A stretch of DNA of 64,000 nucleotides from Neostapfia colusana (lineage: Eukaryota > Streptophyta > Magnoliopsida > Poales > Poaceae). The stretch lies in assembly GCA_030760725.1 (NCBI GenBank), contig JASWHV010000008.1, forward strand, positions 53,915,671 to 53,979,670, given 5' to 3'. How positions within the stretch are numbered: position 1 is the stretch's first letter; every line of letters starts with the position of its first letter. Below are positions 22,701 to 36,135 of the stretch, piece after piece. The translations under genes were made by a program, and so were the position numbers. The notes under the pieces were generated by a model that was not told the origin of the DNA, did no database searches, and was given only the letters and a program-made list of their open reading frames with translations.

Positions 22701-23783
22701 GTTTTGGCCGCCGGCGACGATTTCTCGTCGCCCGGGGCACAGGAGGGTCGGTTTCCTTTGGTTTTCGGCGTGGGAGGGCGCTAGGGCATCTAGTTGCTGT
22801 GGTTTGAATTGTGGGAGGTGTGATCAATCGGTTTGGGAGAATTTCCCGAATTACACACATGCTGTTCTACACGTGCACCGGTGCCAAAACTGGAATTCCG
22901 GCGAGCCGGCGTCGGGGGAGGGCAAGAGGACGACGGGATGATGATCAGTACCTCCTGGCGCACCTCTGTGACTTCTTGAGCCTGCCGGAGAGGCGCTGGA
23001 CTGGCCGGGAGACAGGGGCAATGGAGCAGCGCCGGTGAAGGAAAAACAGCGCCCTGCTGATCGTGAGGAGAGGAGCAACTGCTGTTGGCTTGGTCCGAGG
23101 AGGGGGAGATAACGTTGCTGAAGCGGTGAGAACCCGCCCTGGGGCGCCAACGCGTGGAGGCCGGCAGCAGGAGCTGTCACCGGCAAGCTGCTCGGTGGCG
23201 CTCGCAAGCTGCTCGGGAAAAGTTCCCACCGAGAGCAAAACTTAGTGATTAAGTTTCCTCTTTTAGCTCAATGACATGTGGGTCCCACTCCACATGTACC
23301 TCCCAAATATCTGTTTAAGCTGATCTTTTCACTCCCCAAAATGCTAAATTTTAAAAAGGTGGGCTAGAATTTGAATTCTTCAAATTCAGTTTGAATTTGC
23401 AAGACTAAATCTTGAATTTGGTTTAAGTTTGCAAATTATCCTCTTTAACTCCTTTTTGAGCCCACCCTACAATTGAAAAGTTGGTGATAACCTTTTCCCT
23501 AAAAACTTAACTATATGGCTGCATGTTAATTCAAAGTTTTTAGGTCACCATATGTGTGAACTTTGAATTTTCAAATCTGAATTTTAAACTCACATGCAAA
23601 GAGGTATTTGACTCCTTATTGGTCCAACACTTTTAAGTAAAAAGGTGAACCTCATGTTGGATGTTCATCCATGTATTACCTTGCATGAAGAAAAGTTTTA
23701 GCAAGTCCCATTTTTCATGTCTTTGCCACACATATGAACTCAAACTTTAGTTTTTATTCATACACGTTTTTGGGACTTTTACA
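19762..23783 (-). repeat. Element E 3' LTR (4022 bp)
   Basis: On the minus strand it runs from TGTAAAAGTCCC at 23783 to GGCCGTCTCA at 19762. It has an AT-rich upstream segment, a GC-rich stretch (about 22330-23240), a long AT-rich middle and a structured tail. Open frames in the GC-rich stretch have no recognisable family and recur identically in the other LTR only because the LTRs are identical. Confidence 0.95.
20119..20133 (-). promoter_or_regulatory. Conserved LTR hairpin (element E, 3' LTR)
   Basis: TGAGC, five-base loop, GCTCA, 357 bp from the LTR end. The context CTTGCTGAGC on the minus strand matches CTTGCTGAGTAC in A and G. Confidence 0.6.
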
Positions 23784-23801
23784 TTCCTCCCCCCTTAAAA
23801 G
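23784..23801 (-). other. Element E polypurine tract
   Basis: Minus-strand TTTTAAGGGGGGAGGAA lies directly upstream of the 3' LTR start, about 45 bp after the gag-pol stop. Confidence 0.88.
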
Positions 23802-23847
23802 AATCTCGTCCCGAGATTACAAAAGAGGAACGAGACGGGAGAGGTAA

Positions 23848-26800
23848 TTACAAACTGTACAAAGATAAAAGTTCCGAGTAGTTGGTGCGGAGATAATCTT
23901 CACTTTCCCACGTCGCCTCTTCCGCGGTGTGATTACTCCACAGCACCTTGAAGAATCTGATCGTCCGGTTCCGGGTTACCCGGGTCTTTTCATCCAAAAT
24001 CTGGACCGGTCGCTCGGTGTAGGTCAGGTCCGGTTTCAATTCGTCGATGTCCTCAGTGCGCACAGCAGCGGTGAATTTGAGGCACTTCCGCAGCTGTGAT
24101 ACATGAAATACATCATGAATACCCGCTAGACTTGCTGGTAACTCCAGCCGGTAGGCTACGGGTCCGCACTTCTCCGTGATAGCAAAAGGACCAATAAAAC
24201 GGGGAGCGAGCTTCCCCTTTACACCGAACCGGTGAATTCCCTTCATCGGGGATACACGAAGATAAACGGGTTCTCCGACGTCAAAATGTAATGGCCTACG
24301 CCTTTGATCGGCGTAGCTCTTCTGTCGGGATTGGGCAGCCTTTAAGTTCTCTTGTATCAACCGAACTCGGTCTTCGGCTTCGTTGACAAGATCAATCCCA
24401 AACAGAACTCTTTCGCCGGACTCACACCAATTCAGTGGTGTGCGACACTTCCGGCCATAGAGAGCTTCATACGGTGCCATTTTAATACTCGCTTGATAAC
24501 CGTTGTTGTATGAAAACTCCGCCAGCGGTAGGTGATCGTCCCAATTCCTACCGTGGTGGATGGCACACGCTCTCAACATGTCCTCGAGCACTTGATTCAC
24601 CCTCTCAGTTTGTCCATCAGTTTGAGGGTGATATGCGGAGCTCCTAATCAACTTGGTGCCCAACGAGGCATGCAGCTGCTCCCAAAATCGAGCAACAAAC
24701 AGCGCACCTCGATCTGAAATGATGGTCTTTGGAACACCATGTGAACATATAATTCTGGAGATGAATAACTCCGCATATTGTCTTGCTCGATAATGAGTGT
24801 TCACCGGTATGAAATGAGCTGATTTCGTCAACCGGTCGACAATCACCCATATCGAGTCATGCTTCCTGGATGTGAGCGGTAATCCGACGATGAAGTCCAT
24901 ACTCACATCCTCCCATTTCCACGTCGGAATCTTCAAAGGTTGTAGCGGTCCGGCTTTCCGCATATGATCAGCCTTGACCCGTCTACACGTATCGCATTCG
25001 GATACGTATTTAGCAACCTCCCTCTTCATCCTCGTCCACCAAAATTTCTGTTTCAAATCTTGGTACATCTTGTTACTTCCGGGATGAATGGAAAACTTAG
25101 ACAGGTGGGCTTCATCCAAGATCTTCTTCCGGAGTTTCATATTACGCGGTACCACTATACGGTCGTTAAACCATATCGTACCGTTCTCATCCTTCCGGAA
25201 ACATTTCACCTCTCCGTTGTCCAGTCTTCTCCGTATGTGAGACATGCCTCTGTCTCTTCTTTGAGCCTCAACAATCTCTTCGCGGATTGTGGGAATGAGC
25301 GCGATATTATAAAGCGCACCATACGGAATGACACGGAGGCTTGGTTCTTCGTCTTCTAATTCAGCAGCCGCTAAGTTGTGAACATGGGCCTTCCGACTCA
25401 GCGCGTCGGCAACCACGTTTGCTTTTCCTGGATGATAGTGGATCTCAATTTCATAATCTTTGATGAGCTCCAACCATCTCCGTTGTCTCATATTTAGCTC
25501 CTTCTGCGTGAAGATATACTTCAGGCTTTTGTGGTCGGTGTAGAGGTGAACAAGATTACCCAGTAGGTAATGCCTCCACATCTTTAACGCCAACACCACA
25601 GCAGCAAGCTCAAGATCGTGAGTTGGATAATGCTGCTCGTGGTTTCGCAGTTGACGAGACCCATAGGCGACTACACGCCCTTCTTGCATCAGAACACAGC
25701 CGAGACCGATGCCGGATGCATCACAGTATACATCAAATGGCTTCGTCGTGTCTGGCTGAGCAAGAACTGGAGCCGTTGTGAGATGTTTCACCAGAGTTTT
25801 GAATGCGGCTTCACATGCTGCATTCCACATGTATTTAGTGCCCTTCTTCAGCAGCTCCGTCATTGGTTTAGCAATTTTTGAGAAGCTCGGAATGAACCTC
25901 CGATAATACCCTGCTAAACCTAGGAAACTTCGGACCTCGTGGACTGACTTGGGAGATTCCCACTTCAGCACTTGTTCAATTTTGCTGGGGTCCACGGCAA
26001 TGCCCTCTGCTGAAATGATATGGCCTAGGAAAGGCACTCGATCAATCCAAAATTCGCACTTGCTGAACTTGGCATACAATTGGTGCTCCCGCAACCGTTG
26101 TAGCACAATGCGCAGATGTTCAGCATGCTCTTCTTCAGATTTGGAGTAAACCAATATGTCGTCGATGAATACCACGACGAACTTGTCTAGTTCCGGCATG
26201 AACACAGAATTCATCAAATACATAAAGTGTGCCGGAGCGTTGGTTAGCCCAAATGACATGACGAGGTACTCGTAGAGTCCGTATCTCGTCGAGAAAGCTG
26301 TCTTCGGTATGTCCTCCGGTCGGATCTTGATTTGATGATAGCCCGACCGAAGATCCATCTTCGAAAATACCTTTGCACCCACAAGTTGATCAAACAGAAT
26401 GTCAATGCGGGGCAAAGGATACTTGTTCTTGATCGTGACCGCATTGAGGGGACGATAATCAACACATAGCCGTAGTGTTTCGTCCTTCTTCTTAACGAAC
26501 AGCGCTGAGCAACCCCAAGGTGAAGAACTTGGTCGTATGAAACCCTTGCTCATGAGTTCATTCAGTTGCTCTTTCAACTCCGCTAGCTCGTTAGGTGCCA
26601 TCTTGTAAGGCCTTCGTGAAATAGGCGTCGTTCCCGGTGCCAGTTCAATTTTGAACTCGACGTCCCGTTCGGGCGGCATGCCCGGTAAGTCATCGGGAAA
26701 TACGTCGGGATAATCACGTACCACCGGAATATCTTCAATCTTCAGCGCTTCCGTGTGGTAGGCCTCTACCCTATCTGGATCTTCGCTGTCTAAAAACAGC

Positions 26801-28317
26801 GTGTGCTGTCCGTGAATCGGCGAGTCAATCTGGATAGTCCGGTTACCGATATTGAGAACGGCACCGTGACGATTTAACCAAGACATCCCCAATATAATGT
26901 CTATCTTCTGCCTATCCAACATAATCAGCGATGTTGGGTATATTTTTCCGCCCAAACACAAAGCTGCTCGGGACACAATCTGATTGGCAGAGATATTTCC
27001 TCCCGGTGAACGTATGAGAAAACTCGTTGTGGGAGTATTGGTGGATATTTGGTGCTGATCCACGCATGTTTTGCTGATAAAATTGTGGGTTGCACCTGAA
27101 TCAAAAAGTACCAATACGGGCACGTCCTTGAGAGTAAACATGCCCGCTAACACCGGTGCTCCCTCCGGGACATCCTCAATCGCAAGATGTTGCACACTCC
27201 CGGATTGCAATGCTGTTATGTTGACTGGAGCAGGTGGCGGCATACCACCTGATGATGATGGCTGTCTGGTGTTTACCAACTTCTCCCGGCATTCCTGCCT
27301 AAAATGCCCAAAACGGTGGCAATAAGAACACGGAGGTTTCCCCGGTTCTTCGTTGACTTGTGGTTGAGAAGTTGAGGCACTTGGCTGCAGCAATGATGCA
27401 ACAGGTATCATTCGTTGCTGCGGAAATGGCGCTGCTTCAAGATAAGATTCTTGAGCAGGAAATCTGTACGGAGTTGATCTCCCTGGTGCTTGCCATATCT
27501 CCTCGGATGGTGTGTGATACACCACACGGTATTTACGAGGAACGATTGGTGTGTCTTCTTGCACATCCTCCCGGTCCCTCTTCTCTGCTTGACACTCAAG
27601 TGTCGCTTGTTCTTGCAGCAGAGCAGCACTGATCAACTCGGTGTAACTGCCTTGATTGAACAAAGCTAACTTCTCTTTTAGTATGGCACTCAAGCCATAG
27701 AAAAAGTAGTCACACATTGCAGCTTCGCTCGTCGCATAAGCAGGAGCGTATTGTGCCAGAAGGTTGAATCTTCGGACATAATCAAGGACACTCATGTCCC
27801 CCTGCTTCAAGTTTCTGAATTCTTGCTGTTGGGCCTTGATAAAACCCATAGGAATGTGACGAGCACGAAATGCTTCACGAAATTCCGTCCATTCCACTTG
27901 ATGGCCTTCCGGAACGGTGGCGAGATACGTAAACCACCAATTTCCGGCGGCTCCATGGAGCTGTTGAGCTGCAAATGATGCCTTCTGATATTCGTCGCAC
28001 TCAAACACCCCAAACTTGGACTCCATAACTCGAAGCCACTGATCAGCTTCCACTGGTTCATGGGCTTCCGTGAAGATTGGCGGTTGTGTCGCCAAGAAAT
28101 CCAAGTAGGCGTTCCGAGGTGGAACGTCCTGTTGTGCACGCTGGAGTAAGCCCTGTTGTACCAAGGCTTGGAGTAGTCTTGTGTTCTCTTGACTTGACTC
28201 GACCATCTGAGCCATGATATCCGCCCATACCGTTGATGGCGGTGCCCCTGGTGGAGTCGAGTCATCACCGTCTCGATGAGAACCTCCAGTCCTACTCGGA
28301 GAATGAGTTCGCACCAT
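23848..28317 (-). CDS. Element E gag-pol polyprotein (1489 residues)
   Basis: Single uninterrupted frame from ATG at 28317. Gag capsid domain is about residues 90-225 ([20 protein letters not shown]). The CCHC zinc knuckle is [14 protein letters not shown] at 330-343. Protease has [10 protein letters not shown] at 404-413. Reverse transcriptase is about 568-745 with FIDD at 717-720. RNase H is about 860-975 (CDAS 865, TDHKS 927, ADALSR 970). Integrase has HHCC (H1071, H1078, C1108, C1111) and D1141, D1202, E1238. A GPF module sits near 1375 and a chromodomain-like tail at about 1436-1480. Residue numbers are hand counts. Gag and pol are fused in one frame, as in many chromoviruses, with no frameshift site needed. 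The product would form particles, copy the RNA and integrate the DNA in the nucleus; the chromodomain class is associated with heterochromatin targeting. Whether it is expressed is unknown. Confidence 0.95.
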   Translation of the reverse strand: MVRTHSPSRTGGSHRDGDDSTPPGAPPSTVWADIMAQMVESSQENTRLLQALVQQGLLQRAQQDVPPRNAYLDFLATQPPIFTEAHEPVEADQWLRVMESKFGVFECDEYQKASFAAQQLHGAAGNWWFTYLATVPEGHQVEWTEFREAFRARHIPMGFIKAQQQEFRNLKQGDMSVLDYVRRFNLLAQYAPAYATSEAAMCDYFFYGLSAILKEKLALFNQGSYTELISAALLQEQATLECQAEKRDREDVQEDTPIVPRKYRVVYHTPSEEIWQAPGRSTPYRFPAQESYLEAAPFPQQRMIPVASLLQPSASTSQPQVNEEPGKPPCSYCHRFGHFRQECREKLVNTRQPSSSGGMPPPAPVNITALQSGSVQHLAIEDVPEGAPVLAGMFTLKDVPVLVLFDSGATHNFISKTCVDQHQISTNTPTTSFLIRSPGGNISANQIVSRAALCLGGKIYPTSLIMLDRQKIDIILGMSWLNRHGAVLNIGNRTIQIDSPIHGQHTLFLDSEDPDRVEAYHTEALKIEDIPVVRDYPDVFPDDLPGMPPERDVEFKIELAPGTTPISRRPYKMAPNELAELKEQLNELMSKGFIRPSSSPWGCSALFVKKKDETLRLCVDYRPLNAVTIKNKYPLPRIDILFDQLVGAKVFSKMDLRSGYHQIKIRPEDIPKTAFSTRYGLYEYLVMSFGLTNAPAHFMYLMNSVFMPELDKFVVVFIDDILVYSKSEEEHAEHLRIVLQRLREHQLYAKFSKCEFWIDRVPFLGHIISAEGIAVDPSKIEQVLKWESPKSVHEVRSFLGLAGYYRRFIPSFSKIAKPMTELLKKGTKYMWNAACEAAFKTLVKHLTTAPVLAQPDTTKPFDVYCDASGIGLGCVLMQEGRVVAYGSRQLRNHEQHYPTHDLELAAVVLALKMWRHYLLGNLVHLYTDHKSLKYIFTQKELNMRQRRWLELIKDYEIEIHYHPGKANVVADALSRKAHVHNLAAAELEDEEPSLRVIPYGALYNIALIPTIREEIVEAQRRDRGMSHIRRRLDNGEVKCFRKDENGTIWFNDRIVVPRNMKLRKKILDEAHLSKFSIHPGSNKMYQDLKQKFWWTRMKREVAKYVSECDTCRRVKADHMRKAGPLQPLKIPTWKWEDVSMDFIVGLPLTSRKHDSIWVIVDRLTKSAHFIPVNTHYRARQYAELFISRIICSHGVPKTIISDRGALFVARFWEQLHASLGTKLIRSSAYHPQTDGQTERVNQVLEDMLRACAIHHGRNWDDHLPLAEFSYNNGYQASIKMAPYEALYGRKCRTPLNWCESGERVLFGIDLVNEAEDRVRLIQENLKAAQSRQKSYADQRRRPLHFDVGEPVYLRVSPMKGIHRFGVKGKLAPRFIGPFAITEKCGPVAYRLELPASLAGIHDVFHVSQLRKCLKFTAAVRTEDIDELKPDLTYTERPVQILDEKTRVTRNRTIRFFKVLWSNHTAEEATWESEDYLRTNYSELLSLYSL

Positions 28318-29848
28318 ACTGCAAAAGCATAATTTTGAGGGGAGTCACCACTTGATCTAGCAGTATGTGAAAGTATGTAAAACATGAACATGCTAAAACT
28401 TTATGTAAGCATAACAAAATTTCATGTTTACACATCTTTCTAAAGCCAACATATCCAGTCCCTCATTCGGTACAAAACAGACCCTTCTGTACTTAACCCA
28501 GAATTTGATCCATTTATTAGCATTTTCATAACTCAAGTTGAATACCAAAGTTAAAGTTAACTTCAGTATATTTTCAACGAGTACTCACATGCCCCTAGAT
28601 CATTTCTGAAACAGAAGTTAGGATTGTTCAAAGTTGACAGAATTTCTGGCTAAAATTTGCCAGCACCTCCTTTGTATGTGGCTGTTTTCATCACAGTTTT
28701 ACATACAACTGGGGTACAATTCTGAACAAACTATGAACTACAAAATCGTTGCAAATTTCCTAACCTTTCCAACGGTGTATCATATGACCCTTAGAAATTT
28801 TCTACAGACTGTGACGGCTAATTTACAGCAACATCCAGAGAAGTCTGCAGCTGCTCTGTTTTCTGAACAGTTTGCATTCATCTGGACGTTCAACCAAGTT
28901 GGTGTCGGATTTGGCTCTGGAGTTCTACAGAAAAGTTGTAGAGCACTTAATAAACTTTCCAGAACTGTATCAAACACTTCCATTGGGTCAAACTAATCAG
29001 AGTTATGCTCTGTTAAAGTTCGGAAAAACTTCTGCCAGGACAGAGCACTCTGTTTTTGAGATCAAAAGAAGCCTCGTAATTCTCTTCTTTGAAACTTAGT
29101 TCAAATGAAGAGTTCAGTAACTAACATGTGCTTTATCACATCCATTTTTAGTTTGAAAGTTAGTCATGAATGATTTCTTCATAGGTAAGAATACTATCCA
29201 GTGTAGTACGGTGACGATGCACCGTAAGACATATGACGGTACTACGTTGCCTCACCAAAGAAAAACCTAACCGGATTACACCGGCATATACGTATCATTA
29301 GGTGGCACTAAAACGGTCACTCGCAAACGTGTTCTACACGCACTAAGGTTTTTCGTGGTTAGTACCTACATAAAACACACTCAATCATCAGGTTCGGCTG
29401 CACACCGAACCCGGTATTCATAACAGTTTGTACACCCGGCCGTCGTCACTCGCCCAGGTGTTCTCAAGCCAAGCACGCCTTGAGCTACGTGTTCACGTTA
29501 CTGACCACGTGACGGGGTCTCCCAAATTGCACCACGCACGCCAGGGAAGACGTTGCTCGAATACCCCAAACGACATGAAGAGTCGTAGAGGATACTAGAG
29601 CGGGTCGGGTTACCTGCCACCCGTGGGGCTCCACCCTTCAGCTTGTGCGCACTGGTGGACAGCGCATACGTGCACCCCCCAAGACATAAACGTCCCGAGA
29701 TGCACGATTTTCCGACATAACAATAGGTTAGCTTGCCACCTACATATTATGCTAATAGTAGTCCTTATGTGGGCCTAGTACCGTTATCTCACCGTATCCT
29801 AAGTTTTTGACATAATATGATGCTCAATCCGTGCTCTGTTCCCAACGA
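28318..29848 (-). other. Element E 5' leader, no gene seen
   Basis: About 1.5 kb lies between the primer site and the gag start codon. It holds AT-rich and moderately GC-rich stretches but no recognisable protein or long frame. It would be the untranslated leader with any packaging signals. Many upstream ATGs are present. Confidence 0.75.
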
Positions 29849-29861
29849 GGCTCTGATACCA
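29849..29861 (-). other. Element E primer-binding site (initiator Met tRNA)
   Basis: Minus-strand TGGTATCAGAGCC begins 3 bp after the 5' LTR end, the standard match to the 3' end of initiator-Met tRNA. Confidence 0.92.
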
Positions 29862-29864
29862 CGC

Positions 29865-32800
29865 TGAGACGGCCCCACGGGACCTCGTCGGGTGGTGCCG
29901 TGTTATGCGGCACCCAACAGCACACGGGTCGATGAACATACATCATATTACATAAATAGTTTGCGGAAGTGTACAAGAATATTTTACAAATAAGTATATC
30001 AGAGTAAACTACAGCGGAAGACTATCACTCTCACGACTCATATCTAAACTAGCAACAAAGAAACGGTCCAGCCCGCGGACGTTTCTTGCTAGCAACACAA
30101 AGACAATCTGCAGCGGCGAGGATGCTCTTAGAGTAAGCACTCGAAGGTTCCCGAGTCTCATCGGCACCCCTTCTCATAATCAGCGAGTCAATTACCTGCA
30201 AAACAACTCGGATAGCATCCGTGAGCATAACGCTCAGCAAGACTTAACCGTCACCCTAAACATGAAACTCTAAGTGAGGTTGTGAACCTAACATAGGATG
30301 GCATAAGCATAAGTAAACTCGCCTAAAAGTGAATCCTTACTTTCAGTATTAATTGCAGTATTTTAAGTAACCCTGGGCACGCCACATCGGGAGTCCACAA
30401 TCAAACAAGAAACGCTTTCCCCCGATGTAAATTGCTCATGGCATAAAAGAATCGAGTTTGCACTAGCCTATTCATCAAGCTCCAATACAAGGTAGAATAA
30501 TACTTCACATCAATATGATTAGTTCCTTTCTCATGCAAGTTCTTACTACGTCACGACTGTGAGAACAAGTATGCTCGGTCCATTCCGCGAGCGACGGTGA
30601 TTCGAATCAATAACACCCGGACTACACGACACGTACGCCCGTACTCGACGTTGCCTACAACAACCATCACTGACGTCGTACGTGGCAGCCTTTCCCCCGT
30701 TTCACCCCCGCTGAATCGATCAAGTCGCCCCGTACAGTAGCTACTCTCATGGTGCACCTTCCGACGTGAGATGTCATGAGAATATTCCCCACATACTGCA
30801 CACCGGCCGTCCGCCTGAGGCGACCCGAAAAGTCCCAACGACAGCTTCCCGAGGTACATCGGTTTACTGGGTCCCATATAGCCAGCATGAGTCCGGTACA
30901 CAACTCAAACTTGTTCCAACAGGGCCGCATACGGATCGGTCCTTGACCGACACGGGCAGGTCTACAGCACCCAGGCCCCTATGTCCTGCTGCTCCTACAA
31001 CCTTCCGGTCTCAACTTTTAACTTGCTAATTCAATTACGAACCAATCCCGTATGCCCCCGTTGTCCCTAAATCTGCGAGTAGCATCTCACCACTCGACTT
31101 CTACCGAACCGTACTTAAGCATGGCAGATTCTACGCGGTGAAAGACACCTACCCAATACTCAATGGGTCATTTGGTTATGCAAGAGGAGTATCAATCACT
31201 AGACCTAATGCACAGTTCAACTCTTAACCAAAGGTGAATACAAAATAAAAACTTAACAGCTGTTAAATGCAAACCGGAGCTTGCCTGTTTTGCAGGGTAG
31301 TCGTATATAACAGTTAGTGTCCTTGCAGATCCACCCTTGACTCCCCGGAGCTTGATCCACTTTGATGAATCACTCCTTTGAGTCCCCTTCGTTGTGGTTC
31401 CTATTGAAATGCATATGCATATGTTTCATGGAATGTAATGGAAAGAAGTTATAGAATTACTTTCTTAAGAACAGAGGTTGTGTGGAAAAGCCAAGCATGG
31501 CTTGGTTTGCCTCTGTTGTGCAAAGAACAGAATTAAACTAATTTGACCTTAAGGCCCTTAGCTATACACTAACCCTTTTCTCTAATGAACATAATAGATA
31601 AGCTGAAAGGATTTGAGTGCAACCGAAGAACAAGAACTCCAATGGCCTCAAAACTTTTACAGCAGGTTCTATACTACCTAAGGATTTAGCTTGCCCAATT
31701 GCAGCTAATGTGGAGTCAAATTGTGTCCTCCATAATTCTCACCATACCTCTTATGTATTTTTCCCTTATACATAAGTATGGAGAATAAGAACAGGGAGTT
31801 CCAGGACTTATCATGGGCTGATAATTTACATGTGAGTTTTTGATCACATGAGAGTCATCTGGTCCAAAATTCAGCCCTTTTACTTGGGTAGTTCTCCCAG
31901 AACAATTCTGTAAGCATTTGTAATCAATAGAATTAATTCTGTAGTAATGTGCATTTTCATGCCCAACTAAGTGAACTACAATTCCAAGTATGTCCCATAG
32001 AGCTTGCCTAAATTTTCCTATGATTTTTGGAGCTATGGATTGCTCAGAACAGATTTTTGAAGTGGGAAACATTTTCTGAAAATGTTTCTGGACTCTTATG
32101 AACACAGCAGATTGTTTTTAGCAAATTCCTACTCAAATGATCTTCAAATGAGCTGAAAATTTACTATGAGGTCAACAATATGCTAAAGAATATTCTGGCA
32201 AAATTTGGGTATTTTTGGATAAACCAAACTCCCTCTATAATTCTTTTTCAGAAAACCTTCCAAGAATTTTCCAGAATTAAATAATTCGTTTCATACAAAT
32301 TGGGTTGTACCTCTGGATAGTACTCTCTTAGAGGAATCCAACAAAATTTATCTCACTATTTTTGGAGCTTCCTACACCAAGTTATGCATTTTACAAGTTT
32401 GCACAACTCTCTGTTTGATTTTAAACAGCACAGTCGCGCGTGGGGCCCACGGGTCAGATGCTTCTTCAACCTCCCGCCAGAGCCCGCGGTGCACACCAGC
32501 AGAAAACTTGGCATGGCTCGTTCTCCCTCATTTCTCCACCAAATGAGCTCCGGTTTCGCCCTACATGCTCCTGGGAACGTGGCGCAGCTGCCGGGCAAGG
32601 TTTTCCCGCATGAAAATGGCTGCAGGTGGGTCGGCACCGGTGGGGCGGCTCGGGAGCTCGACATGGACGCGTTCCCGCGTGTCCAAGGCATCTCCCGGCG
32701 AGCTATGATGTCCTACAGCATCCCTATGGTTCTAGGAACACGGAACGGGGATCAGATCATGCAGAAAGTGGCTGCAACCTAGTCCTCACCGTGGACCATG

Positions 32801-33886
32801 GCAGTTTTGGCCGCCGGCGACGATTTCTCGTCGCCCGGGGCACAGGAGGGTCGGTTTCCTTTGGTTTTCGGCGTGGGAGGGCGCTAGGGCATCTAGTTGC
32901 TGTGGTTTGAATTGTGGGAGGTGTGATCAATCGGTTTGGGAGAATTTTCCGAATTACACACATGCTGTTCTACACGTGCACCGGTGCCAAAACTGGAATT
33001 CCGGCGAGCCGGCGTCGGGGGAGGGCAAGAGGACGACGGGATGATGATCAGTACCTCCTGGCGCACCTCTGTGACTTCTTGAGCCTGCCGGAGAGGCGCT
33101 GGACTGGCCGGGAGACAGGGGCAATGGAGCAGCGCCGGTGAAGGAAAAACAGCGCCCTGCTGATCGTGAGGAGAGGAGCAACTGCTGTTGGCTTGGTCCG
33201 AGGAGGGGGAGATAACGTTGCTGAAGCGGTGAGAACCCGCCCTGGGGCGCCAACGCGTGGAGGCCGGCAGCAGGAGCTGTCACCGGCAAGCTGCTCGGTG
33301 GCGCTCGCAAGCTGCTCGGGAAAAGTTCCCACCGAGAGCAAAACTTAGTGATTAAGTTTCCTCTTTTAGCTCAATGACATGTGGGTCCCACTCCACATGT
33401 ACCTCCCAAATATCTGTTTAAGCTGATCTTTTCACTCCCCAAAATGCTAAATTTTAAAAAGGTGGGCTAGAATTTGAATTCTTCAAATTCAGTTTGAATT
33501 TGCAAGACTAAATCTTGAATTTGGTTTAAGTTTGCAAATTATCCTCTTTAACTCCTTTTTGAGCCCACCCTACAATTGAAAAGTTGGTGATAACCTTTTC
33601 CCTAAAAACTTAACTATATGGCTGCATGTTAATTCAAAGTTTTTAGGTCACCATATGTGTGAACTTTGAATTTTCAAATCTGAATTTTAAACTCACATGC
33701 AAAGAGGTATTTGACTCCTTATTGGTCCAACACTTTTAAGTAAAAAGGTGAACCTCATGTTGGATGTTCATCCATGTATTACCTTGCATGAAGAAAAGTT
33801 TTAGCAAGTCCCATTTTTCATGTCTTTGCCACACATATGAACTCAAACTTTAGTTTTTATTCATACACGTTTTTGGGACTTTTACA
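29865..33886 (-). repeat. Element E 5' LTR (4022 bp)
   Basis: Offset by exactly 10,103 bp from the 3' LTR throughout, with two substitutions noticed and no indel. It ends at the GCACC duplication (33887-33891). Confidence 0.95.
30222..30236 (-). promoter_or_regulatory. Conserved LTR hairpin (element E, 5' LTR)
   Basis: Same TGAGC/GCTCA stem as at 20119-20133. Confidence 0.6.
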
Positions 33887-33891
33887 GCACC
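33887..33891. other. Target-site duplication of element E, right copy
   Basis: GCACC, matching 19757-19761. Confidence 0.92.
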
Positions 33892-36135
33892 CCAATCTGA
33901 AACTATCCTCTTCGGGACTCCATGACGGCACACAATTTGCTCTATGTACAACTCGGCTAGTTGTGCAACGTTGTACTTGGTCTTAACAGGAAGGAAATGG
34001 GCTGTTTTAGTCAATTGGTCCACAATAACCCAGATGGAGTCATAACCCGACCGAGTACGTGGTAATCCGACGATGAAATCATACTGATGTCTTCCCACTT
34101 CCACTCGGGTACTTTCAATGGTTGCAACAGTCCAGCGGGTCTTTGATGTTCGGTCTTTACCCATTGGCATGTATCGCATAAGGCAACATACTCGGCTATG
34201 TCCCTTTTCATACCATCCCACCAGTATTAAGTTTTCAAGTCCTTGTACATCTTTGTACTGCCGGGATGTATGGAATAAAGTGAATCATGTGCCTCCTTTA
34301 GTATCGTGTCGAGGATGTGCTTCACGTTAGGCACACAAATTCTTTTCCCTAACCAAAGTGTACCCTTCTCGTCTTCCTTGAAGTCCTTTTCTATGCCTTG
34401 TTGGATTCTCTCTTTGATCTCCTTGATTTCTTCATCCGTTGCTTGGCCATCTCGTATCTCTTGTTCCCACGAAGAATGGAGTTCCATCAATTCTATCTCG
34501 TTCAAAAACCCAAGATGTAACCATTCGAACTCCTTTCGTAGCTCGGGTGGTAGCTCCCGAACCGCGAGTTGGTGACATGCTCCCTTTTAGCTCAATGCAT
34601 CAGCTACTACATTGGCCTTTTCGTGGTGATAGTTGATTCCCACATCATAGTCCTTTATGAGTTCCAACCATCGACGTTGCCTCAAATTCAGATCCGTTAG
34701 GGTGAATATGTACTTGAGGCTTTTATGATCCGTATAGATCTCACATCGGTGGCAAAGGATATAATGTCTCCAAATCTTCAAGGCATGTACCACGGCTGCG
34801 AGCTCCAAGTCATGCGTGGGGTAATTCAGCTCGTGCTTCTTTAGTTGTCTCGAAGCATAGGCTACCACTTGTCCTTCTTGCATGAGCACACATCCAAGCC
34901 CTTGTCTTGATGCGTCACAATATATGTCGAAGCTCTTGCTCATGTCCGGCAATACCAGAACCGGTGCTGTGGTTAGCCTTTTCTAGAGCTCCTCAAAGCT
35001 TTCTTGGCACACTGGGGTCCACAAGAATGCTTTTTCCTTCATTAGCAACTCCGTCATAGGCTTTGCTATCTTGGAGAAGTCCTTAATGAACCGTCGGTAG
35101 TATCCAGCCATCCCAAGGAAACTCCGAATATCCCTCACGTTTTGCGGTTGGTTCCACTTCAGAACATCTCCCACTTTTCCGGGATCAACCGATACTCCTT
35201 CCTCGGAGATGATGTGGCCTAGGAACGATATCTCCCTTAGCCAAAATTGACACTTGCTGAGCTTGGCATACAATTGATACTCTCGCAGCTTCTGCAATGT
35301 CAATCTCAAGTGTTCTTCATGTTCCTCCTCACTTTTTGAATACACCATGATGTTCTCAATGAAAACCTTGACGAACTTATCCAAGTACTCCATGAAGACC
35401 TTGTTCATGAAGTACATGAAGTATGCAGGTGCATTCATTAACCCGAAAGACATAATGGTATATCCATACAAGCCATACCGTGTTCGAAAGGCAGTCTTGG
35501 GTATATCGGAGGGCTTAATCTTCAGCTGGAAGTATCCAGACCGAAGATCAATCTTGGAGAAGACTCGGGCTCCCTTCATTTGGTCGAACAGGTCCTCTAT
35601 ACGGGGCAGTGGGTATTTATTCTTGATCGTCACCTCGTTGAGAGACCTATAATCCACACACATCCTTTGGGTCCCATCCTTCTTGTCTACGAAGAGCACG
35701 GGGGCTCCCCATGGCGACGAACTTGGACGTATAAAACCCTTTTCTAGCTGCTCCTGGATCCGCTTCTTGAGCTCCACTAGTTCGTTAACGGGCATCCTAT
35801 ATGGTCTCTTTGCTATAGGTGCAGTTCCAGGTACCAATTCAATGGAAAACTCGATGTCCCGGTCAGGTGGCATACCTGGAAGTTCTTCCGGGAACACGTC
35901 CGAGAATCCTTGAACCACCGGAATGCTTTCCAATGTTGATCCTTCGACGTGGTTCAATGTTGCCTTTTCGGTTGCCGGTTGGGCTGACTCGAACTCAATG
36001 CGGGTACCGTGCTCGTTTGTCAACTGCACGCTCCTCTCAGCACATTGGATTACACATTGTGCTTGCTCAACCAATCCATTCCGAGTATTATGTCAAGCCC
36101 TTGGGAGTCCAAGACAATGTGGTTGGCAAGGAAGT
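33887..36135 (-). pseudogene. Element D protease end, RT, RNase H and integrase N-terminal half (broken)
   Basis: From 36135 down the protease C-terminus is followed by reverse transcriptase, RNase H and the start of integrase, ending in IVSDWGA at the E insertion. Lesions: a missing G near 36147, a base missing near 36052, TAG 34980-34982 (Lys in relatives), TAA 34584-34586, TAA 34224-34226, and a one-base loss near 34081. The reverse transcriptase active site reads FIEN instead of FIDD, so the catalytic aspartates are lost. The integrase motif DRG reads DWG. All domains remain recognisable by comparison with copy G. Confidence 0.88.

Larger units (their letters stand above)
19762..33886 (-). 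mobile_element. Element E: complete, apparently intact Tekay-like chromovirus (14,125 bp)
   Basis: Two LTRs of identical length (4022 bp) end TG...CA and are flanked by GCACC on both sides. They bound a primer site, leader, single gag-pol frame and polypurine tract. I noticed only two base differences between the LTRs (21252/31355 and 22845/32948). This makes E the youngest resolvable insertion in the window and the only copy with no visible coding lesion. Confidence 0.95.

Noticed and set aside
22253..23245. Several GC-rich open frames, repeated at 32356-33348, as a captured host gene
   Set aside because: No family motif was recognised. The duplication is only the two identical LTRs, and similar GC-rich leaders occur in the A and B LTRs.
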